Notes under the pieces: generated by a model
Databases searched by the model: none
Told to the model about the DNA's origin: nothing
Seen by the model: the letters and a program-made list of their open reading frames with translations, nothing else
Made by a program: the position numbers and the translations under genes
Part shown: piece after piece, positions 1 to 8,725 of the stretch
Numbering within the stretch: the stretch's first letter is position 1
Layout: the number at the start of each line of letters is the position of its first letter
NCBI RefSeq assembly: GCF_020991365.1
Contig: NZ_JAJLRA010000018.1
Location: forward strand, 26,095-90,094
Source of the DNA: Streptacidiphilus sp. ASG 303
Lineage (GTDB): Bacteria > Actinomycetota > Actinomycetes > Streptomycetales > Streptomycetaceae
Reading direction: 5' to 3'
Length of the DNA: 64,000 bases

Positions 1-287
1 CCGGCGTCCAAGGGGCCCCGCCGACGGCAGCGGCCTCTCCCGGGAGACGGCACCCGAGTGGCCGCGCACACCGGTACGTCCGGCCCGCCTCCACCGCGCC
101 CGCTGCCGGTGGCAGCGCGACGGCGGTCGGAAGCGGATCCCTGGGCAACTGCAGGTCCGGGCCGACCCGCTGGGCCCGATCACCTGAGCGCCCGGTTCTG
201 TGCACGCACAGACGGACCTCGGCACGCGGCCCGACAGGACGCGGCCCGGAGTAATGCGGTCGACGTGGGCGCCACGAGCTCGCGAGA

Positions 288-1457
288 ATGCCCGCCATGT
301 CGCTTCAGTCATCCGATCGGCTCCCGGTGCTCTGGCTGTGCGGGCCGGCCGGTGTCGGTAAGACCACGGCCGGCTGGGAGCTCTTCACCCGGCTCACGTC
401 GGGAGGGCTCCCGGCGGGCTATGCGGACATCGACCAGCTGGGCATCTTCCTGCCAGGACCCCCCGAGGACCCGGACCTGCACCGGATGAAGGCGCGCAAC
501 CTCGCTGCGGTGCTGGCCAACTTCCGTGTGCGGGGGGCCCGGTGCGCGGTGGTGTCGGGGGTTGTGGATCCGGTGCAGGGCGTGTACACCGACGAACTGC
601 CCGGCGCCGCACTGACGGTGTGCCGACTGCGTGCCGAGCGGGAGGAGCTGGCGCGCAGGTTCACCGGGCGCGGCATGCTGACGCACCTGGTGCAGGAGAC
701 GCTCGACGAGGCGGACGTCATGGATGCGAGCGGCTTCGGCGACGTGTGCATCGACACGACCGGCCTGGACGTCTCGGCGGTACTTCAGGAGGTGGCGGCG
801 CGCGTCGGCGACTGGACGGTCCTAGGGACCGGGGATCTCCGCGCCGAGGCGGAACGAGCCGCGGAAGCCGTGGTGCCGGCCGACCCGGGCGTGGAAGCTC
901 CGCTGCTGTGGCTGTGCGGGCCCACCGGGGTCGGCAAGTCGACCATCGGCTGGCAGGTCTACCAGCACGTTCGCAGGTCTGTCCGCACGGCGTACGTGGA
1001 CCTCGACCAACTCGCCTTCCTGCGCCCCGTCCCGTCCGACAGACTCGCCCGTCATCGGCTCAGGGCGGACAACCTGGCCGCCCTGTGGCGCACGTACCGC
1101 AACGCGGGCGCGGAGGCGATCATCGTGACGGGACCGGTGGAGGACGAGGCGACGGCGAAGATGTACGCCGCTGCTCTGCCGCGCACCGAGGTCACGCTGT
1201 GCCGCCTGCACGCGGGGCGTGCCGCCCTGGCGGAGAGGATCGAATCCCGGAGTCGGGGCGGAAGTTGGCCTGCACCGGGTGACCCGCTGAAGGGCCGGTC
1301 CGCTGCGGAGCTTCGCCGGATTGCCGATGAAGCCGCCGCGACGGCCGTCGCCTTGGAGCGGGCCTCGCTGGGGCGGCTGCACGTTGATACGGACGGGCGC
1401 ACGGTCGAGGAGTCGGTGGCGGCGATCGTGGCTGCGTGGCCGGCCCGGCGGCGCTGA
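288..1457 (+). CDS. Tandem P-loop NTPase/kinase-like protein
   Basis: This 389-residue protein consists of two copies of one nucleotide-binding module. Each copy begins with a Walker A loop in near-identical context: GPAGVGKTT near residue 20 and GPTGVGKST near residue 212. Each continues through an acidic DIDQL or DLDQL segment, a (K/R)xxNLAA helix and a CRL(R/H)A strand, so the gene arose by internal duplication. The fold resembles small kinases of the AAA_33/shikimate kinase type, which phosphorylate small molecules, but no substrate can be named. There is no signal peptide or membrane segment, so it should be cytoplasmic. The ATG at 288 is followed by a second in-frame ATG at 297 that could also serve. 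It stands alone, with no operon partner. Confidence 0.75.
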   Translation: MPAMSLQSSDRLPVLWLCGPAGVGKTTAGWELFTRLTSGGLPAGYADIDQLGIFLPGPPEDPDLHRMKARNLAAVLANFRVRGARCAVVSGVVDPVQGVYTDELPGAALTVCRLRAEREELARRFTGRGMLTHLVQETLDEADVMDASGFGDVCIDTTGLDVSAVLQEVAARVGDWTVLGTGDLRAEAERAAEAVVPADPGVEAPLLWLCGPTGVGKSTIGWQVYQHVRRSVRTAYVDLDQLAFLRPVPSDRLARHRLRADNLAALWRTYRNAGAEAIIVTGPVEDEATAKMYAAALPRTEVTLCRLHAGRAALAERIESRSRGGSWPAPGDPLKGRSAAELRRIADEAAATAVALERASLGRLHVDTDGRTVEESVAAIVAAWPARRR

Positions 1458-1831
1458 GGCCGGATTGCCCTGCGGTGCGCGAATCCGGTGGCGGCCATGC
1501 CTCCGACGTCCCTGGTCCGGTGGTCGGGGCCACTCGTCGAGGGCTGCGACCGGCATGGGCGCCTCGTGGCGCACGGCCCGCCTGCCTGCATCCGGTGGCC
1601 GCCGCACGGTGGTGTTCCGGGCGGCTGACTCCGCACCCCACCGCATGGCGCTCCCTGAGGAGGGCCGGGGGTCCGCGGACGGCGGTGTGAGTCGACCGGC
1701 CCGGCACCCGTGCGCCCTCGGGGATCGCGGTGGTCGTGCCGTCGGCGGTCTTCGTCCCCGACTCCTCCCGCGCCCTGTTCCCGGCAGGTCCGGCCCGGAA
1801 AGCGCTTGACGTCCCCCGTCCGTGCTGAGAC
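1458..1831. other. Intergenic stretch, no gene seen
   Basis: This gap follows the P-loop gene. Short open frames exist on both strands, but none has a ribosome binding site plus convincing codon use. A TTGAC at 1806-1810 could be a -35 element for the downstream SRPBCC gene. Confidence 0.5.
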
Positions 1832-1888
1832 CGTTGCTCTCGCAAGGAAGCACTGCTCTCCAAAAGGGGCGGTGCTCTCACCGAGGGG
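1832..1888 (+). repeat. Three 19-bp direct repeats in the SRPBCC gene promoter
   Basis: The heptamer TGCTCTC occurs at 1835, 1854 and 1873, exactly 19 bp apart, and the 19-mers also share purine-rich ends. The first copy lies inside the partly palindromic TTGCTCTCGCAA (1834-1845). The array sits between a possible -35 (TTGAC, 1806-1810) and the start codon at 1895. A helical-phase direct repeat so close to a start codon suggests binding sites for a regulator (inference). Confidence 0.55.
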
Positions 1889-1894
1889 GAGATC

Positions 1895-2383
1895 ATGAAG
1901 CTGTTCTATGCGGGTCCTTCGATCGAGGAGCTCCACGAGGAGTACGCCAAGAAGGGCCGCCTGGACGAGGATGCACCGGTCAGGTCGGCCAGTTCCGTCA
2001 CGATCGACGCCCCGGCCGCCGTCGTGTGGCGGCTGGTCAGCGACATGCGCGACTGGCCCGCGTGGCGCTCCGACGCCCGCGTCACCGAGCTCGGCGCGGT
2101 GGAGCCGGACGCCCGCTTCCGCTGGAAGGTCCGCGGCACCCCCATCAGGTCCACCTTCGCCGTCGTCGCGCCCGAGCGGGAGCTCACTTGGACCGGCGTG
2201 GCGATGGGCTGGATGAAGGCGGTCGACCGGATACGGCTGGCGCCGACCGCGGACGGCGGCACCCTGGTGACCGTCGAGGAGTCGCTCTCCGGTCCGCTCC
2301 TCACCCTCTTCTACAGCAGCGGGAAGCTCCGCGAGGGGCACGAGGACCTGCTGCGGATGCTGAAGGCCGCCGCCGAGGGCTGA
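1895..2383 (+). CDS. SRPBCC-fold (polyketide cyclase/dehydrase-like) protein
   Basis: This 162-residue protein has the hallmarks of the START/Bet v1-like family: an early SSVTIDAPAAVVWRLV strand-helix start, the DMRDWPAWRS segment, a central beta-sheet around FRWKVRGTP and a long C-terminal helix. Such proteins form a hydrophobic pocket that binds or modifies small lipophilic molecules. The exact ligand cannot be told. The ATG at 1895 has a good ribosome binding site (GAGGGGGA). The three 19-bp repeats immediately upstream suggest dedicated transcriptional control. It is monocistronic, and the next gene in the same direction starts 212 bp later. Confidence 0.8.
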   Translation: MKLFYAGPSIEELHEEYAKKGRLDEDAPVRSASSVTIDAPAAVVWRLVSDMRDWPAWRSDARVTELGAVEPDARFRWKVRGTPIRSTFAVVAPERELTWTGVAMGWMKAVDRIRLAPTADGGTLVTVEESLSGPLLTLFYSSGKLREGHEDLLRMLKAAAEG

Positions 2384-2595
2384 TCCGGGTCCCTCCGAGC
2401 GCCCGGGCGGACCGGCCCGGTCCGCAGGAGCGGGCCGGATCGTGGAGAACGTGTGGACACGCAGGGGTGCCGATGTGGTTGGATGCGGTCCTTGCCGTTC
2501 GTGCCGCGCCCGCACGCCCGCCCGCCCCGTGGATCCCCGGGGTCCGGCGGCGCCCGCCGGCCGCGCGGGGCGGCATGCCGGGGATGGGGGGACAC

Positions 2596-5500
2596 ATGGC
2601 CGCACGCACGCCTGCGCGCACACCTGCACGGATCCGCACCGCGCGGATCCGTACCGCACGGACCCGTACCGCACGGACCCGCACCGCGCGGCGCCGGACG
2701 GCGCTCGCCGTCCTCGCCGCCGTGCTGCTGGCCGTCTGCCCGGGGTTCGGCCCCGTGCAGGCCCGCGCGGACGAGACCACCGTGTCGGTGGACAACCTGC
2801 GGACCGGCTGGGACGGGAAGGAGCCCGGCCTCAGCCCCTCGGTGGTGACGTCCCCCTCCTTCGGCCAGCGGTGGAGCGCCCCCGCCCGGCTCGACGGGCA
2901 GGTCTACGCCCAGCCGATCGCCGTCGGCGGCACCGTGGTGGCGGCCACCGAGAACAACAAGGTCTACGGCCTGGACCGGACGACGGGGGCGGCGGTCTGG
3001 AGCCGCGACCTCGGCCCGGCCTGGCCCGCCGCCGCCCTCGGCTGCGGCGACCTCACCCCCGCCATCGGCGTCACCTCGACCCCGGTCTACGACCCGGCCA
3101 CCGGCGCCGTCTACCTGACCGCCAAGGTGAACGACGGCCCCCTGGTCAACGGCGTCCACGACGTCCTGAACCCGCACTGGTACATGCACGCCCTCGACCC
3201 CCTCACCGGGGACGAGCGGCCGGGCTTCCCGGTGGTCATCAAGGGCAGCCCCTCCAACGACCCCGGCACGGTCTTCAGCCCCGCGTACCAGATGCAGCGC
3301 CCGGGCCTCCTGCTGCTCGACGGCGTGGTGTACGCCGCCTTCGGCGGGCACTGCGACCACAAGCCGTACCGGGGCTACGTGGTCGGCGTGAGCACCACCG
3401 GCCGCTCGGTGACCGCGATGTGGACCACCGAGGCGGGTGCCGGCAACGCCGGGGCCGGTGTGTGGCAGGCCGGCGGGGGCCTGGTCTCCGACGGGCCGGG
3501 CCGGATCTTCCTCTCGACCGGCAACGGCGTCAGCCCCGCGCCCGGCCCCGGCGGCTCCCCGCCCGGCACCCTCGCGGAGTCCGTGGTGCGGCTGCGGGTG
3601 AACGCGGCCGGAGGCCTGGCCGCGGACGACTTCTTCAGCCCCGCCGACGCGCCCGTCCTGGACCAGCGGGACGCCGACCTGGGCTCCGGGGGGCCGGTCG
3701 GCCTGCCCGACGGCTTCGGGACGCCCGCGCACCCCCGCCTGATGGTGGAGCAGGGCAAGGACGGGCGGGTCTTCCTGCTGGACCGCGACAGGCTCGGCGG
3801 ACGCGCCCAGGGGAGCGGCGGGACCGACGCGGTGGTCGGGGTCACCGGGCCGCTGAAGGGCCAGTGGGGCCACCCGGCCGTGTGGGGCGGTGGCGGCGGC
3901 TACGTCTACCTGGTCGGCAACGGCGGCCCGCTGACGGCGCTGCGCCGCGGCACCACCGGTGCGGGCGACCCGGCGCTCACCGCCGTCGGCACCAGCCAGG
4001 ACACCTTCCCGTACACCAGCGGGTCGCCGGTGGTGACCTCGGACGGCTCCGACCCCGGCAGCGCCCTGGTCTGGGTGGTCTGGTCGGGCGGGTCGAGCGG
4101 CGCCAACGCCCAGCTGCGCGCGTACGGCGCGGTGCCGGACGCCGGCGGCATCCTGCCGCTCGTGTGGTCCGCGCCCATCGGCACCGCGGTGAAGTTCGCC
4201 ACCCCGGCCACCGACGGCGGCCAGGTCTACGTGGGCACGCGCGACGGCAGGGTGTACGCCTTCGGCAGCCCGGTCGGCAGCCCGCTGGCGGGCAGCCCGC
4301 TGGACTTCGGCCAGGTCCCCGTGGGCGGGACCGGCCGCGGCACGGCCGTCCTGACCGAGAACCAGAGCCCCTCCGGGCCGCTCACGATCAAGGGCGTGGC
4401 CGTCAAGGGTCCGTTCACCGCGGACACCTCGGCCCTGCCGCCGGCGCTGCCGGCCGGTGGCGGGCTCTCGATCCCCGTCTCCTTCGCCCCCACCGCCGCC
4501 GGCGGCGTCAGCGGGACGCTCACGGTGACCACCGGTGCCGGCGACTTCGCGCTGAGCCTGCACGGCGTGGGCACCAGCCCCGGGCTCGCCGCGGCCCCCG
4601 CCCGGGTGTCCTTCACCGACCAGCCGACCGGCACCACGGGCAGCGTGAACGTGCAGGTGACCAACACGGGCACCCAGGACGAGGTCGTCACCGCCGCCAC
4701 CCCGCCCGGCGCACCGTTCACCGTCCGCAACCTGCCGGGCGCCGACCCGGCGGACCCGACCACCGTCCCCGCGCAGGGGTCGCTCGTCCTCCAGGTCGGC
4801 TACGCGCCGACGGCGGCCGGGAGCGACGCCTCGTCGATCACGCTGACGAGCACCAGCGGCACCCTCACCCTCCCGGTCACGGGAACCGCGGTCAGCGGCC
4901 GGGGCAACCTCGTCCTCACGCCGCCCGCCCTCGCGTTCGGCGCGGTGGAGCGGGGGACGTCCAGGACGCTGGGCTTCACCCTGACCAACACCGGCAACGT
5001 CCCCGTGACCGTCACCAAGGCCAAGGCGCCGGCCGGCGTCTTCAGCAGCGCGGACCAGCTCGCCGAGGGGCTGGTCATCGGCCCGCAGCAGGCGGTGCGC
5101 CAGTCCGTCACCTTCTCCCCGACGGCGACCACCGGGGCCGCGACGGCCTCCTACGAGGTCACCGGCGACGCCGGGCAGGGCGCCCAGTACGAGGACCTCT
5201 CCGGGACGGGCGTCCCGCCGGCCGCGCAGCGCGGGGCCCTGTTCGCCCGGGACGCCGCCGGCGCCCTGTGGCTGTACCGCGGCACGGGCCTCCCCTCCGC
5301 CCCGCTGGGCCCCCGGACCGTCGTCGGCAGCGGCCTGGCCCGGGCCGCCGGCAGCGGCTGGAAGGCCTACGACGCGATCGTCAGCCTGGGCGGCCAGCGC
5401 GCGGACGGCAGCGGGGCGGTCGTCGCCCGGGACACCGCCGGCGCCCTGTGGCTCATTCCCGGCACCGGGAGGCCGACGGCGCCCCTGGGGAACCGGATCC

Positions 5501-6009
5501 AGGTCGGCACCGGGTGGCAGGTCTACAACGCGGTCGTCGGTGCGGGGGACGTGACCGGGGACGGCCGGGCCGACCTGCTGGGCCGCGACGGCTCCGGTGC
5601 CCTGTGGCTGTACCGGGCGACGGGTAGCCCGAGGGTGCCGTTCGCCGCGCGGGCCAGGATCGGCACCGGGTGGCAGGTCTACAACGCGGTCGTCGGTGCG
5701 GGGGACGTGACCGGGGACGGCCGGGCCGACCTGCTGGCCCGTGACGCCGGGGGCGTCCTGTGGCTGTACCGGGGGACGGGCAGCGCGGCCGCGCCCTTCG
5801 CACCCCGGGCCAGGATCGGCACCGGGTGGCAGGTCTACAACGCGGTCGTCCGTGCGGGGGACGTGACCGGGGACGGCCGGGCCGACCTGCTGGGCCGCGA
5901 CGGCTCAGGTGCCCTGTGGCTGCACCCGGGGACGGGCGGCGCGGCCGCGCCGTTCGCCGCGCGGTACAGGATCGGCACCGGGTGGCAGATCTACAACGCC
6001 CTCTTCTGA
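2596..6009 (+). CDS. Secreted beta-propeller / ASH-domain / FG-GAP repeat protein
   Basis: This is a 1137-residue exported protein. The start was set at 2596 because GGGGGGA lies just upstream; in-frame ATGs at 2473, 2575 and 2584 are alternatives. The N-terminus is an unusually basic run of RTAR-like repeats, then a hydrophobic stretch ending in QARA-DE, a plausible signal peptidase site. Residues about 50-560 carry PQQ-propeller-like blades (AATENNKVYGLD, VYVGTRDGRVYAF). Residues about 565-875 form three immunoglobulin-like ASH/HYDIN-type domains (LDFGQVPVG, LAFGAVERGT). The C-terminus has FG-GAP/VCBS repeats with GDVTGDGRADLL calcium-loop motifs. It is probably an extracellular binding or adhesive protein; no catalytic site was recognised. 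Confidence 0.8.
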   Translation: MAARTPARTPARIRTARIRTARTRTARTRTARRRTALAVLAAVLLAVCPGFGPVQARADETTVSVDNLRTGWDGKEPGLSPSVVTSPSFGQRWSAPARLDGQVYAQPIAVGGTVVAATENNKVYGLDRTTGAAVWSRDLGPAWPAAALGCGDLTPAIGVTSTPVYDPATGAVYLTAKVNDGPLVNGVHDVLNPHWYMHALDPLTGDERPGFPVVIKGSPSNDPGTVFSPAYQMQRPGLLLLDGVVYAAFGGHCDHKPYRGYVVGVSTTGRSVTAMWTTEAGAGNAGAGVWQAGGGLVSDGPGRIFLSTGNGVSPAPGPGGSPPGTLAESVVRLRVNAAGGLAADDFFSPADAPVLDQRDADLGSGGPVGLPDGFGTPAHPRLMVEQGKDGRVFLLDRDRLGGRAQGSGGTDAVVGVTGPLKGQWGHPAVWGGGGGYVYLVGNGGPLTALRRGTTGAGDPALTAVGTSQDTFPYTSGSPVVTSDGSDPGSALVWVVWSGGSSGANAQLRAYGAVPDAGGILPLVWSAPIGTAVKFATPATDGGQVYVGTRDGRVYAFGSPVGSPLAGSPLDFGQVPVGGTGRGTAVLTENQSPSGPLTIKGVAVKGPFTADTSALPPALPAGGGLSIPVSFAPTAAGGVSGTLTVTTGAGDFALSLHGVGTSPGLAAAPARVSFTDQPTGTTGSVNVQVTNTGTQDEVVTAATPPGAPFTVRNLPGADPADPTTVPAQGSLVLQVGYAPTAAGSDASSITLTSTSGTLTLPVTGTAVSGRGNLVLTPPALAFGAVERGTSRTLGFTLTNTGNVPVTVTKAKAPAGVFSSADQLAEGLVIGPQQAVRQSVTFSPTATTGAATASYEVTGDAGQGAQYEDLSGTGVPPAAQRGALFARDAAGALWLYRGTGLPSAPLGPRTVVGSGLARAAGSGWKAYDAIVSLGGQRADGSGAVVARDTAGALWLIPGTGRPTAPLGNRIQVGTGWQVYNAVVGAGDVTGDGRADLLGRDGSGALWLYRATGSPRVPFAARARIGTGWQVYNAVVGAGDVTGDGRADLLARDAGGVLWLYRGTGSAAAPFAPRARIGTGWQVYNAVVRAGDVTGDGRADLLGRDGSGALWLHPGTGGAAAPFAARYRIGTGWQIYNALF
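5506..6009 (+). repeat. 156-bp tandem repeats coding FG-GAP units
   Basis: The sequence GGCACCGGGTGGCAG recurs at 5506, 5662, 5818 and 5974, an exact 156-bp (52-codon) period, with nearly identical DNA between copies. Each unit encodes a GTGWQVYNAVV strand followed by GDVTGDGRADLL, a putative calcium loop. The high nucleotide identity points to recent unit duplication or homogenisation. The last copy is cut short by the stop codon. Confidence 0.85.
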
Positions 6010-6224
6010 CGAGTCCCCCGGCAGGCCGCCGCGGATCGGGCGCCCTCGCGGCTGCCCCCCGCGTGCGGCCCGCTCCGCCCCCCGTCCCGCCGTTCCCCGG
6101 GCGGCCGTCCGGGGCGCGGGCGGCCACGCCCCGGTCCCGGGGCCGGCGGGGCCGGAGGCGGGCGCAGCCGCGAACCGCCGGCCCCGCGGGGCGTGCCGGC
6201 CGGACCGCGGGCCGGGGTGCGGCA

Positions 6225-6265
6225 CAGGGGCGGGGCGGACACCTGAGGGGTCCCCCCCGCCCCTG
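6225..6265. terminator. Hairpin terminator between convergent genes
   Basis: A perfect 11-bp stem pairs CAGGGGCGGGG (6225-6235) with CCCCGCCCCTG (6255-6265). It lies 15 bp beyond the stop of the NlpC/P60 gene and downstream of the propeller gene, so it can serve both strands. There is no T-run, as is common in streptomycetes. Confidence 0.7.
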
Positions 6266-6279
6266 TGTGCTTCGGAGCC

Positions 6280-7347
6280 TCAGACGCGCACGCCGAACTG
6301 GAACGGCAGGTACCCGTCGTCCATCGCCTCGTACCTGACCGACGCGCCGGGCTTCGGCGCGTGCAGCACCATCCCGTTGCCCGCGTAGATCCCGACGTGG
6401 TGCAGGTCGCTGAAGAAGAACACCAGGTCGCCCGGCTGGAGCTGGCTGAGCGTCAGCCGGGTCCCGGCGTTGGCCTGCTCCTCCGACGTGCGCGGCAGGG
6501 AGACGCCCGCCCTGGCGTACGACCACTGGGTCAGCCCGGAGCAGTCGAAGGTCGACGGGCCGGTGGCGCCGTAGACGTACGGCGAGCCGATCCGGGTCTT
6601 GGCGGCGGCGAGGGCGGCCTGGGCGGTGCCGGACGCCGCGGCGGTGCTCCCGTTGCCCGCGGGAGAGGGGGTCAGCGCCGTGCGGGCCGCGGCGCGGGAG
6701 GCGCGCTGGGCCGCGGCGGTCTCGGCGGCCTGGAGCGCGGCGCGCTCCTGCGCGGTGAGGGTGTTGAGCAGGGCCTGCGCCTTCGCCAGCCTGGTCTGGA
6801 CCTCGGCCTTCCGCGCCTTGAGCTCGCGCGTCGTGGAGTCCAGCTCGGCGAGGTCGGCCTGGGTCTGCGCCTTGTCCTGGTCGAGCTTGTGCTGCTTCTC
6901 CTGGAGCTGGCGGAGGGTCTGGGCCTGCTGGGCGCTGACCTGGTCCAGCGAGGACGCCTGGTCCAGGAACCGGCTCGGGTCGGAGGAGAGCATCAGCTGG
7001 ACGGTGGGGTCGATGCCGCCCGAGCGGTACTGGGAGGAGGCGAGCTGACCCAGCGTGCCCTGCATGGAGGAGACCTCGGCCTGCTGCCGGGCGACCTCGT
7101 CCTGCATGTTGTTGACCTGCCGCTGCAGCTTCTGCTGCTGCTCCTTGGCGCCGTTGTACTTCTCCGCCGCCGCCTCGGCCTGCTGGTTGAGCTTGTCGAC
7201 CTGGGCCTTCACGGACTCCTTGGTCGGCTTGGGCGCGGCCTGGGCGGCTCCGGCCTGGGCGGAGAGGGCGACGGCGGTGGCTGCGGCGGCGGTCAGGACC
7301 GAGACGCGGGCGCGGCTGGGCTGCTTGGGGCGGCGGTGGGTCGCCAC
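6280..7347 (-). CDS. NlpC/P60-family peptidoglycan endopeptidase with coiled coil
   Basis: This secreted cell-wall hydrolase has about 355 residues. The start is placed at the GTG at 7347, giving VATHRRPKQPSR with GGAG about nine bases upstream; an in-frame ATG at 7362 has no proper ribosome binding site. A signal peptide ending near AQAA is followed by a long alternating Glu/Gln/Lys-rich coiled coil (residues about 40-220), then a C-terminal NlpC/P60 domain. That domain has catalytic Cys269 in FDCSGLTQW, His317 in HHVGIY and a third polar residue, His329, in LHAPKPG. Such enzymes cut gamma-D-Glu-meso-DAP bonds during growth and division. The leader contains a c-di-AMP riboswitch, a known arrangement for actinobacterial hydrolase genes. 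Confidence 0.92.
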   Translation of the reverse strand: MATHRRPKQPSRARVSVLTAAAATAVALSAQAGAAQAAPKPTKESVKAQVDKLNQQAEAAAEKYNGAKEQQQKLQRQVNNMQDEVARQQAEVSSMQGTLGQLASSQYRSGGIDPTVQLMLSSDPSRFLDQASSLDQVSAQQAQTLRQLQEKQHKLDQDKAQTQADLAELDSTTRELKARKAEVQTRLAKAQALLNTLTAQERAALQAAETAAAQRASRAAARTALTPSPAGNGSTAAASGTAQAALAAAKTRIGSPYVYGATGPSTFDCSGLTQWSYARAGVSLPRTSEEQANAGTRLTLSQLQPGDLVFFFSDLHHVGIYAGNGMVLHAPKPGASVRYEAMDDGYLPFQFGVRV

Positions 7348-7373
7348 GAAGGCGGGCTCCATTCTTCCAACGG

Positions 7374-7549
7374 CCGCCTACCGGGTGAGCTGACGGGTTC
7401 GGGCCGGAAGCTGCCCTACGGCGCCTCGGCGCGTCCCGTGAGGACGGCCGCGGCGCCGATTCACCCCGAGGAAGTTGGTTCCCCGGCTCCGATCGACGGC
7501 ATCCCCGCGTAGGGCAGTCACCTGCCCTGCCGTTCCTCGGACTCGGCGG
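7374..7549 (-). promoter_or_regulatory. ydaO-type c-di-AMP riboswitch
   Basis: Read on the minus strand, the leader shows the conserved blocks of the ydaO/yuaA RNA in order: CCGCCGAGTCCG, then GCCGGGGAACC, CGGGGTGAATC, GTAGGGC and GCCCGAACCCGTCAGCT, closing with GTAGGCGG. CCGCC at the 5' end pairs with GGCGG at the 3' end to form P1. The element ends about 26 bases before the GTG start of the NlpC/P60 gene. In the known family c-di-AMP binding turns expression off. Confidence 0.9.
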
Positions 7550-7611
7550 GAACCACCGCCGTCACCCCCCTCGGGTGATCACTGGAGCAGTGGCTCGCGA
7601 AGGACCTTAGT

Positions 7612-7633
7612 AACAAGAGGGTGATGTTTTCAA
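7612..7633 (-). promoter_or_regulatory. Possible promoter of the riboswitch-hydrolase transcript
   Basis: In a locally AT-rich patch the minus strand reads TTGAAA (7633-7628), followed about 15 bases later by TACTAA. Transcription from here would give a leader of roughly 250 bases containing the riboswitch. The spacing is shorter than ideal, so the call is tentative. Confidence 0.35.
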
Positions 7634-7729
7634 ACGTTGGTAGGTAAGTCATCAAAGCTCGTGCGCCCGGCGCCTCGACGCCCCGCGCACGCCCTGTCCG
7701 TTGCGTGCCGTTCCTCCCCGGATGCGGCC

Positions 7730-8725
7730 TCAGGCGGCGGCGCCGCGCGCCGCGCCCAGGAACGCCAGGAGGCCGACGCCCCGCGTCCCCGGCCCCCCCT
7801 CGGGGACGAGTGACCGGTGCAGGTCCCGCACGGTCCGCGCCACCGCCTCGCCGACCGCCCCGACGCCCGCCCGGCGCTCGAACCAGTGCCAGTCGCCGTG
7901 CCCGTTCACCTCGAGGAAGACGGGCTCCCGGCCGTCCACCAGGAAGTCGAACGCGCCGTAGGTGAGGCCCCACTCCCCGGCCAGGGCGCGCGCCGCGTCC
8001 GCGACCGGGGCGGGCGGCTCGACGAGGCGCACCCCGACCCGCTCGGGGTGCGACCAGATGTCGCCCGGCGCCTCCTTGGCGACATCGAACGCGACGGTCT
8101 CCCCGCCCACGACGTAGACCCGCAGCTCCGCGTCGTGGGGCACGTGCTCCTGGAGGACGACGGGTGCCCCCGCGAAGCCGGACACCTCGGCCAGCCGCGC
8201 CCGCTCCACGACCTGCGGGAGGAACCACGCCAGTACGCCGGGCTCGGGCTCGACGAAGTGCCGGTCCAGCGCCTTGACGACGTACCGGTCGCAGGGGAGG
8301 TCCTCCGCCGCGGCCGCGGGATCGGTGGTCACCAGGGTGCGGGGGGTGCGCACGCCCGCGGCGGCCGCCCGTGCGAGCTGCTCCAGCTGCCCGGGGCACG
8401 GGCCGCCGACGACCGCCCCGGACACCGTGGACAGCTGGAGGGCGAGGGCGGCCCACGAGTCCCGGTGGAGCATGGCGGCGGCCGGTCCCGGCGGTCCCGG
8501 CGCGGCCCGCGGCGAGAAGTGGCGCACCCAGGTGACGGTGGGGACGAACCGGCTGCCGGACACCGCCACCGTGCCGGAGCCGGCGTCGACCGTGAGCACC
8601 AGGGAGTCCAGGCCGTCCGCGTCGATGCGGACGCAGGGCACGCCGATCCGCCGGAGGACCGAGGCCAGCCCCGCGGCCTCCGTGTCGCCCCGCCTGCTCA
8701 TCAGGAGGGCCCGGTGGTCAGCCAC
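7730..8725 (-). CDS. ATP-grasp ligase, RiPP-maturase-like
   Basis: This 331-residue cytoplasmic protein belongs to the RimK/MvdC-MvdD-like ATP-grasp superfamily. It has a pre-ATP-grasp N-domain (residues 1-100, with VTWVRHFSPR), an ATP-binding Lys in RYVVKALDR, the PVVLQEHVP strand, AELRVYVVGG and the metal-binding end FLEVNGHGDWHWFE. Such enzymes activate carboxylates with ATP to form amide or ester bonds; relatives in RiPP loci cross-link or extend precursor peptides. It is the last gene of the left arm, and its GTG start overlaps the GAF gene stop by 8 bases, so the two are co-translated. The substrate is unknown; the peptide at 13292-13474 is the natural candidate (inference). Confidence 0.82.
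   Translation of the reverse strand: MADHRALLMSRRGDTEAAGLASVLRRIGVPCVRIDADGLDSLVLTVDAGSGTVAVSGSRFVPTVTWVRHFSPRAAPGPPGPAAAMLHRDSWAALALQLSTVSGAVVGGPCPGQLEQLARAAAAGVRTPRTLVTTDPAAAAEDLPCDRYVVKALDRHFVEPEPGVLAWFLPQVVERARLAEVSGFAGAPVVLQEHVPHDAELRVYVVGGETVAFDVAKEAPGDIWSHPERVGVRLVEPPAPVADAARALAGEWGLTYGAFDFLVDGREPVFLEVNGHGDWHWFERRAGVGAVGEAVARTVRDLHRSLVPEGGPGTRGVGLLAFLGAARGAAA

Noticed and set aside
822..1853. Long antisense frames over the P-loop gene (also seen over katG and the cyclase-ATPase gene).
   Set aside because: Low-complexity Arg/Pro/Ala translations without motifs, typical mirror frames in very GC-rich DNA.
1822..2595. An N-terminal extension of the secreted propeller protein through the SRPBCC gene region.
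   Set aside because: The frame is open by chance. It overlaps the better-supported SRPBCC gene in another frame, and the signal peptide requires a start near 2596.
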